A stretch of DNA of 64,000 nt, taken from positions 91,208,829-91,272,828 of the forward strand of contig CM055897.1 in assembly GCA_029582155.1 (NCBI GenBank), written 5' to 3'. This document shows, one piece after another, positions 43,101 to 56,400 of the stretch. Position 1 is the first letter of the stretch; each line of letters opens with the position of its first letter. The notes beneath the pieces were generated by a model. The model saw only the letters and a list, made by a program, of their open reading frames with translations. It searched no databases and had not been told where the DNA came from. A program made the position numbers and the translations under genes. The DNA comes from Panopea generosa (lineage: Eukaryota; Mollusca; Bivalvia; Adapedonta; Hiatellidae).

Positions 43101-44427
43101 AACCTAAATACGCCGTTTGTGTTTGTACTGATGAAGTAACATAGTTTTAGTTTAAACATATTTTATTCACAAATAGTATACAATTACATTGAAAATATCA
43201 CATACTAGTTAACACATGTGTATATACAATTATGTAAGGGATTCAGAAGAAAGCTTACAGCTTTTGTGAATCTGTCTCCCAATATAGTCTTGCAATTAGA
43301 CCTAGGCCTACTACGCTCTTGTTTGATATATCTATTTTTATTTTAGCTTACTTTAATGAAATAGTCTAACAATTTCACCATTAATCACTTAAGTCTTAAT
43401 GTATATTATATAGAACTTAAAAGTGTATCCATTCTATTCAAACACAAGTAAACAGTTATTTAGAAATCAAATACTGTTTTTCTTCAGCTGGTATCAATTA
43501 ATTTCAACATTTGATCACTAGCTACTAAATGTTTACATAACGTTTTCAGGAACTTTCAACGAGTGACCCGTCATTCCAGTGTGATCCTAACAGTCAGTGT
43601 CAAATCACCGTCAACAGCAAACCGTTGGTCGATAATTCCTGGTAAGTCGAGAATGAAATGTAATGAAAGACCTTATTTAAAGAGGGTAGCCCAATTAGAT
43701 TGAAACTAATCTTTCTTTGGGTCCTCTAATGATACATTTACATATTATTTACAAAATACAATAGTAAAACAAAATAAAAATATTATAAGCATTGCAAGGA
43801 AATTGATAAACATGAAATATGATAACTACATATATATCATTTTTAGGGTTTTTAAGCAATCCTTTGAAAGTCTCTTTGATTAAAAAATATATATACAAAA
43901 TTAATCAAGATAGTGAATATCGCTACATCTGTTACAACAAAATAAGCAACAACAACAAAAAAAACTACAATTATTTACAGTTAATTATATATTTGTGTAC
44001 ATTGAAGGTTGTGGCTTATTTATAACAATTTCAGTATTAATTGTTTAATTATCTTTGGGACATATGAAGAAGTTCATTCTGTTTGTAATCATTTAACACA
44101 ATTTGTTTTTTACTGCAGTACAGTTTCTGATATTAACCGGTATACTTTTCCATAATAAAGTTCCAGAATAGGACAAACTATATATAATTCCTTGTTGGGT
44201 TTGGTGTGATAAAATTTAATTCATTTTGTGAACGTATATTTCTACGAACGTTTTCATTTGTATCAATCATATCTGTTATATACGAAAGTGCATTGTTTTG
44301 TAAAACTCTTTTTAGGAAAGCAAGGTTACTACCTAGGAATTTAATATTTTTGTACAAAACAATGAAATTGAAATAGTAAAATTGTTTTGTTATCTTGGGA
44401 TTGTATTCACTCAAGGGGTGTGTGGGT

Positions 44428-44474
<47 letters not shown>

Positions 44475-47400
44475 CATTCAATGAAACACAAATTACTTTG
44501 GCAGGTCAAGCGTTGAAAGCTATTTTTAAATTAAATAAATATATATATATAGATTCACAAATATTTCGGTCAAACACAAACTTGATTTATTTGATAAACT
44601 TGTAAGGCCAATACTAAGGTATGGATCTGAAGTTTGGGGTTTAACTTCGGCTTTAAATATCGAAAGAGTACATATAATGTTTTGTAAAAAAGTACTTAAT
44701 GTAAAAAGGAGTACACAAAATAATTTCATCAATGGAGAATTAGGAAGAACAAATTTTGTCACACAGAGGCATTATAACATTGTCAAATATTGGTTAAAAA
44801 TAATTTGCTCTGGCGAAAATTAATTTGTAAAACTCGTATATAACATGATGAGAAGTGATGCTGATCTGCATCCAAATAAAAAGAACTGGGTAACGTTATT
44901 GAAACAACTTCAACTTCATTAATTATTATATAGTGCGGGAAATGACGTTACATCTTTTGACGTTGTCCATACAGGATATGACGTCACGTCATCATTATAG
45001 AAAAACAACCTAAAGGAAAATGGACGTTACCTAGCTGCAATATTAAATTTTCAATTTTTGATAAAGGCCAGGTGGCCGAAAATTAAATATTGAGTGAATT
45101 AAATTGAACTTGTGTTATTGAAACAATTATTGTCTTCTCTTGGTTTTTATGTCGCTTGGTTATTCCAAGGTGTTGGAGATAACACTTTGTTTTTGTATAC
45201 TGTAAAACAAAGATAATTTCATTCAAAATTTACATTATCGTCTTCGGATCTCAAGTAGAGCGAATACCTACACTTTATTTTTTGATAGTTTTGCTTTGAA
45301 ATCTTACTTGTATATGGTTAATATAGAAAAATACAGAATTGCGTTATCTAGGTTAAAACTCTCATCTCACAATTTACAAATAGAAGTCGGAAGATGGCAA
45401 AAACCTCATAGTATACCTTTAAATGAACGTAAATGTACCACATGTGATACATTAGAAAACGAATATCATTTTGTAATTGAATACAGATTATATAATCAAA
45501 TAAGAAACACATATATTAAGAAATATTATTCGAAAAGGCCAAATATGTTTAAATTTTTAGGACTTATGCAAAGTCAAAACGAAAAAACTATTAGTTGTCT
45601 TAGTGTTTCGTGTTTAAAGCTTTTGAAATAAAGAAAAATGAAATATTCAGTTAACCCAACTTACAATGCTACGTTACAAGTTTACATAACTTATATTAAA
45701 TATAAAAACAATAACAAAGAAAACATTTTTGAATACAAATGCATCTAAATTCAATTATTGTATAAACAGTTATGTGCGCGTGTGTGAGTGTGTTAGTACG
45801 TCTGTGCGTTGTATTTAGTTGTACACATTTCACATGGATCTTATGGCCTGTTGGAATTTCTGAATAAACGATATATATATATACATTTAATACACGAGAA
45901 ACATTGATTTTCCTTATTATGTCATTTAAAAAACATTTACAATTTAAGAACCTGTAAAATTTACAAATGTCGATATAAAAGGATTGTTCTAGCAAAACAA
46001 AAAGGAAACAGTCGTGTGAACGTTTTTTAAAATATAAATTTCAGCATAGGCAACCCCTGATTTTCTTTTTTTTTACTCTTCAATTCTGCAATTTTCAAAT
46101 ATCATTTTGCTAGGAAATGCTAGGATGAATTTAAATGTAAAACAGTATTTGTTTAAATAAGGCATTCATGGAATAATTGATACAACCTTGATCAATAATA
46201 ATCATTATCTTGTACTATCTCATAATATTATTAAATATATATTGTTTGAAAATGATCATAAAGTGAGCAGTGCATCTTTGAAAAGATGAGCTACTCTGTC
46301 ATTAAATTACAAGGCAGTATTGCCGAGGTTGTTGTTCTTTGATGTACAATTACATAGGATAACGCAGAAATATGTACGTAATTTCATTATGGTAATGGCG
46401 GGACTCATATATGTTTATCAATTCAGAATGGCATTTTAACCAATTACTCTCGTATGCAGATGATATTGGCCATAATTATTATTTCTGGTTATTGTTTCTT
46501 CTGATAAAATGTTTAGAATGAATCAAATATCTTAATTTATTAGCCATGTACCATTGATAAAATTTACATTGTCCGCCGACATTAAGTTATTGAGGTTTTG
46601 GATTTAGCAAACTAATAAATACATGCACGATGGTATTCAAATTTAGTGTTATTAAATTTGATAACCTTTTTGTTCTGTAATATGTTATGAAGGTAAAAAC
46701 TATATTGGATATGTTCCTGATGAACAGTGACTTTTCACTACAGCCGACCAATGAGGGTTCACGAGAGTACGAACATGGATGCTGTACATGTATTTAAAGG
46801 TACAAAAGTAGCTGGACAGTGCATTACATATGTTACCGCAACACCAACAGCAGGCCAAAGCGACCAGCAGATCTGTCTTGATACTTCAACAGTGTAAGTT
46901 TTGTAAATAATAGGTCACATGACCATGTTAGGCATTATGTAACAAGCATATCACGTGTCCAGTTTCACTGTTATGTAAGAATCAAATGGCGTAGTCATAT
47001 TGGCCATTATAAAACTGACCACGTGCACATTTAAGGTAGTTCGTGGCGTTCCCGTCAGATTTTTTGACATCTGGCGTAATTTATAAAAAATCTGTACAAT
47101 TGATCTTTATAGTCTCAGCTTTCGTTTAAACTTTGTTTTTATTAATGTAGGATCGCAGTTTCTCGTTAACAGCGCTCCCTGGTGGTATTATTTTTCGGAT
47201 GTTTTTCGCTACTTTTCCCTTGTAAAATAATCAGTATTTATTCAAAATTGTTTTAATTACATTATTTAATAACTTTTTTTATTTCCTGTGTGAGATTATA
47301 ACTTTCATGCAGATAAAATATAATTTGTGTTACCTTTATATCTAATCATTTTGCCGGTGTTGATATAAACGTGGGTTTAAAAACAACGAATTTGAAACAT

Positions 47401-50400
47401 TTTCACGGATGACTACGCGAAAATGCTCTGGTACAATTTCTAGAATTCACATATGTTAAACTTTATTATCTCTCTAAAATATGATCAAATACAGAGAGTG
47501 GTGTTCAAACTTGTGTTTTTAAGGGTTTCATTTTTAATTTGAATGCGAATTTATAAAAAAACTATCGTGAACTATTTTTTTATTCAGTCATAGTTTCAGT
47601 AGCAAAATAAATAAAGTTTAAAACATGTAAAATTCAAAAACTTGTACCAGAGCATTTTTGCGCAATCAAGTGTTAATTTTTCATTTTTTGTTTGTTTTTA
47701 AACCCGCATTTTAATCAACCCCAGTGTAATGATTAGATGTAAAGGTATCATGAATCACGCTTTATCTGCATTAATGTTATAGGTTTAACACAGGAAATTA
47801 AATAAGTAATTTAAAACTGTTATTAGAACAGTTTTCAAATAATATTGACCATTTTATAAGGAAAGAACGGCGAAAATCGGCCGTAAACACACATACAGTT
47901 CGGCGGCGCTGTTAACAAGATTCTGCATAACTATATTAAAAAAAACAAAGCTAATTGGAAAACTGAAACATCATAGTATCTTTTTTGTACAGAATTTTTA
48001 TAATTTGCGGCAACTGTAAAAAAATCCGATAGGAACGCCGCGAACTACCTTAAGCAGTTTGACTGTGTTACCTGTATGAAAGCAATGCGACCATCAAATT
48101 AGCTGACAATCATTTGTATCACTTCATTTATTGTCATCATAACACTTTCACCAAAGAACTTGAAGTAAACGTGAAAACATTGACATATTAATAATATATC
48201 CGTTTCATATGATATTACTATTTTACCAGAGCATGTGCAGCTGAATAAATAAATACCTGTACATCAAGTGAGGCCGAGTTCCGTAAAGTTTGGATGCACA
48301 CACAATTATCGTCTTATAAGATTGGAAGCCTCACATGTTATTGATACTTTAAGTGTTTTTTTTTAAATGGCTCAAACGTGTTTTTTCTTGCTAGAGGTTT
48401 TTGTTCGTATTAGATAAATTGAACTTCATTATTGTACAGAGTTTTATTATGTAGCTAGTAATTTATATTAGGTATTCAATGGTAATCTCTCGTAAAACAT
48501 TTCTTGGCCATGTACATATACTTCGTATAATTGTTGTACTTGTTATTGTAATGTACAAAGATGAGACTTAAATAATAATAATAATGATAAAAATAACTAT
48601 CATTATAATATTTATAATTGAAATAATAATAATAACATTATAACAACATTATCAATATTAATAATAATAATAAGAAGAAGATGAAAAAGAAGAAGAAAGA
48701 AGAAGGAAAGAAGAAAGAATTAATTTAAACACGACACTATTCCACATATTCATTATTTACGTCAAAACAATAAATAACACACAAACGATCTGTAACAGTA
48801 TATGCATATATAAGCTATTAAGTTATTAAACAAAATAGTATTACTAGATCAAGTCAGTTGTCCTGTTTTACTAAATTAAATACATTTTATTGTACATAGG
48901 AAACGGCTGACGACCGACGATAATGACAGGCTAACTTCATCTTAAGTAGATAGCATACGTTTGAGATACACTTGTCGGTAATTAATTATTTATTTTAATC
49001 AATACACTTATATCCTTCAGGCCCAAGTGTTATCAAGTGCATGTGGGAACAACAGGTAAGATTTGCTCAATCCTTTATAGACATAGGAATACTTTATGGA
49101 TGTGTAAAATAAAATTAAAAATAATTCGTAAAAAATTAAATGCATATATTATATTGGTAAGAAAAAACACATAGCACAAAATCGATTTTCCAGACCAACG
49201 TTAACTTACTTATTTTACATAATGATATAATATGCAAAAATGATTTCTTTTCTCCCGTAACCGGTGCTTTACACATGATTTCTCAGTCATTTTGTACGTT
49301 CGCGCGTCCTTGCGGTCCGTCTCCATACGCACCTACATGTATGCTTGATAGTGGAGTTTTGATGAATATGTGATTGACATATACATATTCACTTGCTGGG
49401 ATGAAAGTTGTTTTCACGACAGAACATTGTTGCACATGCAGAATGATCTTGTCATGTTTATATGCTTATGACAGTATTAACATGCACAGTTATCCTATAT
49501 GTGTTAGTGTGATAAGAGTTGCAATAAGCGCCGGAAATATAGTCGTGGATACCATAAAATTATAGGGCGGTAGATGTGATCGCCATGCCACGTGGATGTC
49601 CAATTAGAAGGTCCATGTAGCCATGTGAAAAGGGATAACTTTGTCTAATCAAGACAGTGAATGTTTTAAAATGAGTTAAACCACGTTGTATCGAAGATTC
49701 AATTACAGTAGTTGCCTACCGGATACATTATATTACGCCGGTTTCTGAGTAATCTAATGGTTGAATAATTAGGAAATAACGCAGACTTAGAGAGCTTATT
49801 ATTTAGAAACTATTTATTTCAATTGAAAATTAACTTCATTGTATTAACCCAATTTCATCTATATTCGAGATTACAAGAGCCAATGGTTAATGATGCGACA
49901 TTGTGATCCTAAACTGGATATAGCAGCATTTCCTTTTGATGATATAAGTGATTATTCGATCTCACGGTGGCATACTCAATGATTGAACTATCTAATATGA
50001 TATGTGGTTTATTTCGTCTTAATGATGGACATATGCCACGTTTGGATTGAGGTTCATTTTGTCTTAATTATGGGCATATGCCAAGTTTGGGTTGTGGTTC
50101 ATTTTGTCTAAATGATGGGCATATGTCAAGTTTGGGTTGTGGTTAATTTTGTCTTAATGATGGGCATATGCCAAGTTTGGGTTGAGGTTAATTTTGTCTA
50201 AATGATGGGCATATGCCAAGTTTGGGTTGTGGTTAATTTTGTCTTAATGATGGGCATATGTCAAGTTTGGGTTGTGGTTAATTTTGTCTTAATGATGGGC
50301 ATATGCCACGTTTGGGTTGAGGTTAATTTTCTCTTAATGATGGGCATATGCCACGTTTGGGTTGAGGTTTATTTTGTCTTAATGATGGGCATATGACAAG

Positions 50401-53400
50401 TTTGGGTTGTGGTTCATTTTGTCTTAATGATGGGCATATGTCAAGTTTAGGTTGAGATTAATTTTGTCTTAATGATGGGCACATGTCAAGTTTGGGTTGA
50501 GGTTAATTTTGTCTTAATGATGGGCATATGCTACGTTTGGGTTGAGGTTAATTTGTCTTAATAATGGGCATATGCCAAGTTTGGGTTGTGGTTAATTTTG
50601 TCTTAATGATGGGCATATGCCACGTTTGGGTTGAGGTTAATTTTGTCTTAATGATGGGCATATACCAAGTTTGGGTTGAGGTTAATTTTGTCTTAATAAT
50701 AGGCATATGCCACGTTTGGGTTGAGGCTAATTTTGTTTTAATAATGGGCATATGCCACGTTTGGGTTGTGGTTCATTTTGTCTTAATGATGGGCATATGT
50801 CAAGTTTGGGTTGTGGTTAATTTTGTCTTAATGATGGGCATATACCAAGTTTGGGTTGAGGTTAATATCGTCTTTATGATGGGCATATGCCAAGTTTGGG
50901 TTGTGGTTCGTTTCGTCTTAATGATAGGCATATGCCACGTTTGGGTTGAGGTTAATTTTGTCTTAATGATGGGCATATGCCACGTTTGGGTTGTGGTTAA
51001 TTTTGTCTTAATGATGAGTATATACCAAGTTTGGGTTGAGGTTAATTTTGTCTTAATTATTGGCATATGCAAAGTTTGGATTATGGTTAATTTTTGTCTT
51101 AATGATGTCCAAATTTGGTTGATAATATTGTTTGAACAATGGAGACACGTAAAATCTGGTATGTCGTCGTTGTTGTGTTAACGATGGTCAAATGTAAACT
51201 TTGGTGGTGGTTACTATTGTGTTTAACCAATAGCCACGATGACAAATAAATTTCGTTTGTGGTTAATATTGTCAAATCTGGTATGTAACTCTTACTTTGT
51301 AATTCTAATATACTTTAAAGAGAATGTAAACGGTATTTGAATGAATGCATGCATTGCATTGTACAAGAAGCATGTTTGAAGATAAACTGTGTTATTTGAT
51401 TGGTCTATGAATGTTCAAGGCCAACTTACATAATCTTCACAAATATACATATAAATGTTGGAATTACCAAAGCATAAAATAAAAATTCCCATGAGCAAAA
51501 CACATACATATAATACACATTCGTTTTGAACATTTGTTTTGTCATAGCGAAAATCGTGTTTATATATGTGTGTGTTAGTTATCACAACTCAGCTCAAATG
51601 TTTAAAACCAATTCAAACAAACGATATGTGAACATTAAAGGACATATTTAATTTCACTTTGGGGTTATTCGGTAGACTCATTACAGTTGACATGTTAACA
51701 GAGATACCTGAGGATATTGTATATAGTGCGATATATATTAATGTCATAAATAGCTCCAAAATTTGGAATACATTTATAATAGACTAAAAAGCCTAGAAAC
51801 AACAGTCATACTATAATTAATGATTTTACTTGGTAATAATTACACTAGGCAGTGCCAGACATGTTCTTCTTCAACTAGCATTTTTTTCAATATACGAGTA
51901 TATCATTTTATGGACACACTGTCAGTACATTTCTAATATGGATCCATTTTTCTTCAACTCCGTTTTACCCTTGAAGTAGTAAAATACACCTGCAGTGGAC
52001 GCTGTAGTGCTCTGCAATACAAGAGCATTGTGGTATATATATAAAAAAAATGTCCATAAGTAAAACAAGTATTTTTGAGCGAATGTAATATTCATAACAG
52101 AGAACAACAACACTATGTACATTAATAATTCGAGCAAATGATATTTAGATGTGCAAATCGATATTGAGATGTGCTAATTGATATTTAGACGTGCTAATTG
52201 ATATTTAGAACACTTTGATAGATTAGATGATGGTTATTCTGACATTAACCAATAATATGATGCGCCAGCCCGGCGATTGTTCAATTTTTTTCCGCATGCC
52301 GTTATTTATTAATTACGTTTTATTTATTCATTTATTTTCAGAGACATGCGATTTGAAAGAAGGTAAGATATGTATATATACAGTGTATAATGACATTTCA
52401 ACAAACGTTAACATGAAACGTGTATTTAGTAGAATAATATGTGTACCAAGTTTGATAGAAAGAACACATATGATATACTTTGAGTGTCAAGTATTTCTCC
52501 TCTTCATAATAACGTCATCTCTAACCTATATCCCTTCTCTATATATACCAACTTATTTTTTATTATAAACATACAGACATATTCATATTACACATTGTGA
52601 TAATACAAAAATCAAAAGGTAATATCATTGATATTTATTGTAAGAATTTATGAACATGGTCTGAAAACACCTGCGTATATTATATATAACTTAGCTTGCT
52701 ACTGATCGTTATCATTGTGTCATGAACAATGTTAGTTTAAACATATTTTATTGCTTAATTCACATAGCAAACGGGTTTGGCCACAAGTTCTAGCAACATT
52801 AGTGTGAACAATGTGTTGATAATTACATGTATAAATAATGAGAAATAGAGAGTTAAAACAAAAGAACACATCTTTTTAAGACAACGATTCGCCTTTATAT
52901 GTACAATATATAATCGTATATGTTTTATATGTACAATATATAATCGTATATGTTTTATATGTACAATATATAATGTCGGTGTTTCTTTCTACATGGCAAT
53001 GAAACACGCTAAACTTAGTAAACATCTAAATCTCGGAGGAGAACTTGCTCATCTATTAATGTTTCAATTATTGATTAACAATTTGACACATATATGAAAT
53101 ATATTATTTGCTTGATTATATGTAAATATGTAAATAATGAATACATGTAATTGATCAATTAAAATTGTATTTACAGCCAGTGCCAATGCGGTGAGTACAA
53201 GATATACTGAATTAATTGTTTAGTGTTTATCTAATTTTTATGTGTTATCAAAATCAGACTACATTACATAAACATTTCATAAACAGATCTAATTAACTAT
53301 TACGTCGTCTAAGTGGTATTACGTCATAAAGGGAATGAAATAGTAAACGTATTCATGATGATTAAATGTATAACTGATCAAAGCACAGACACAACCCATT

Positions 53401-56400
53401 GAATGCAATCATTGTTTTAGTTAGAACATAAATGAACCATTTGAAGTCGTTTATTACATTTGTTTTATCTATGCTTTTGAAGCTTTTGAACATTTCATAT
53501 AATAATAATAATATATCTCATTTGCATGCATCTGCTGTGTGTATTATATTTAGTTTGTACGGAATCTCTAGAATGTTTACACACGTGTGATAATAAGCAA
53601 CTGCAGCAGGTCTAGCCTCACTCTCGATTCAGTGTACTTAACATTGTGCGAGATAAACGCAATGAAATTGTCGGATTTTCGAGAACCATTTTAAGAAATG
53701 AAATCTTCTCAATTAGAATATAAACATAATTAACATAGACCTGCTATAAAATAACCTGAAACGTGTGTAATATTGAAATGTAATAGTTATGTTATTGGAG
53801 AATTTCTGCTTGGGTATTATCTTTCATCTGCATCAGATCACATGTGTGATTTACCATAGGTTTCTCTACATCAGATCACATTTGTGATTTACCCTAGGTT
53901 TCTCTGCATCAGATCACATTTGTGATTTACCCTACGTTTCTCTGCATCAGATCACATTGTGATTTACCCTCCGTTTCTCTGCATCAGATCACATTTATGA
54001 TTTACCATAGGTTTCTCTGCATCAGATCTCATTTGTGATTTACCCTAGGTTTCTCTACATCAGATCACATTTGTGATTTACCCTAAGTTTCTCTGCATCA
54101 GATCACATATGTGATTTACTCTATGTTTCTCCGCATCAGATCACATTTGTGATTTACCCTATGTTTCTCCGCATCAGATCAGATATGTGATTTACCCTAT
54201 GTTTCTCCGCATCAGATCACATATGTGATTTACCCTATGTTTCTCCACATCATATCACATATGTGATTTACCGTAGGTTTCTCTACATCAGATCTCATTT
54301 GTGATTTACCCTAGGTTTCTCTACATCAGATCACATATGTGATTTACTCTATGTTTCTCCGCATCAGATCACATATGTAATTTACCCTAGGTTTCTCTAC
54401 AACAGATCTCATTTGTGATTTACCCTAGGTTTCTCTTCATCAGATCACATTTTTGATTTACCCTAGGTTTCTCTGCTTATCGTACGTTTCTCTGCATCAA
54501 ATGGCATTGTGATTTACCCTACGTTTCTCTGCATCAGATCACATTTGTGATTTATCATAGGTTTCTCTGCATCAGATCACAGTAGTAATTTACCATAAGT
54601 TTCTCTGCATCAGATCACATTTGTGATTTACCCTAGGTTTCTCTTCATCAGATCACATTTGTGATTGACCTTAGGTTTCTCTGCTTATTCTAGGTTTCTC
54701 TGCATCAGATCACATTTGTGATTTACCATAAGTTTCTCTGCATCAGATAACATTTGTGATTTACCCTAGGTTTCTCTACATCAGATCACATTTGTGATTT
54801 ACCATAAGTTTCTCTGCATCAGATCACATTTGTGATTTATCCGAGGTTTCTCTATATCAGATCACATTTGTGATTTACCCTAGGTTACTCTTCATCAGAT
54901 CACATTTGTGATTTACCCTAGGTTTATCTGTTTATTCTAGGTTTCTCTACATCAGATCACATTTGTGATTTACCCTAGGTTTCTCTGCTTACCCTAGGTT
55001 TCTCCGCACCAGACCACATTTGTGATTTACCCTAAGTTTTTCTACATCAGATCACATTTGATATTTACCCTCGGTTTCTCCGCATCAAATCACAAATGTG
55101 ATTTACCCTAGGTTTCTCCGCATCAGATCATATTTGTGATTTACCCTTAGTTTCTCTACATCAGATCACATTTGTGATTTATCCTTAGTTTCTCTACATC
55201 AGATCACATTTGGGATTTATCCTAGGTTTCTCTGCTTATTCTAGGTTTCTCTGCATCAGATCACATTTGTGATTTACCATAAGTTTCTCTGCATCAGATA
55301 ACATTTGTGATTTACCCTAGGTTTCTCTACATCAGATCACATTTGTGATTTACCATAAGTTTCTCTGCATCAGATCACATTTGTGATTTATCCTAGGTTT
55401 CTCTACATCAGATCACATTTGTGATTTACCCTAGGTTTCTCTTCATCAAATCACATTTGTGATTTACCCTAGGTTTCTCTGTTTATTCTAGGTTTCTCTA
55501 CATCAGATCACATTTATGATTTACCCTAGGTTTCTCTGCTTACCCTAGGTTTCTCTGCACCAGACCACATTTGTGATTTACCCTAAGTTTTTCTACATCA
55601 GATCACATTTGATATTTACCCTCGGTTTCTCCGCATCAAATCACAAATGTGATTTACCCGAGGTTTCTCTGCATCAGATCATATTTGTGATTTACCCTTA
55701 GTTTCTCTACATCAGATCACATTTGTGATTTATCCTTAGTTTCTTTACATCAGATCACATTTGTGATTTATCCTAGGTTTCTCTGCCTACCTAAGTTTCT
55801 CTGCATCATATCACGTTTGTGATTTACCCTCGATTTCTCCGCATCAGATCACATTTGTGATTTACCCTAGGTTTCTCTGCTTATCCTAGGTTTCTCTGCA
55901 TCAGATCACATTTGTGATTTACCCTAGGTTTTTCTGCTTACCCCACGTTTCTCTACATCAGATCACATTGGTTATTTACCCTAGGATTCAATCCTTACCC
56001 ATTGTTTCTCTGCATCTGATCACATTTGTGATGTACCCTGAATTTTCTCTGCGTTAGATCACATTTGTGATTTACCCTACGTTTCACTGCATCAGATCAC
56101 AATTGTGATTTACTCTAGGTTTCTGAGATATGAATGATTACCGACAACAAAATGTTATCCGTTATAAATAATTATACATGTGTGTGATGAATATGTCTTA
56201 ATTAAAACAAATGCGCCTCGGACATTGTGTCTGTGTCGATCTTACGTTCAATCCGAACCGTAAAAAATTTGGACAGTTATTTTTGTCCGTGGGTTGAATA
56301 ACATTGTCGACAAGTTTTCACATGTGTTAACTTACCGAAGTTTACATGTGAAAAAATCAATTTATTTGTTACAATTCCAAATTTTAGATAAAGTATGGTT

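Noticed and set aside
44178-44400. Minus-strand frame next to the G-run that might be another LINE piece
   Set aside because: Only vague resemblance (a leucine-rich run followed by Asn/Arg-rich sequence); no diagnostic motif.
50202-51181. 205-codon and similar frames
   Set aside because: The 45-bp repeat is a multiple of three and open on both strands, so the frames are automatic.
53820-56125. CRISPR-like array of palindromic repeats
   Set aside because: Units are adjacent without unique spacers, vary freely, and the genome is eukaryotic.
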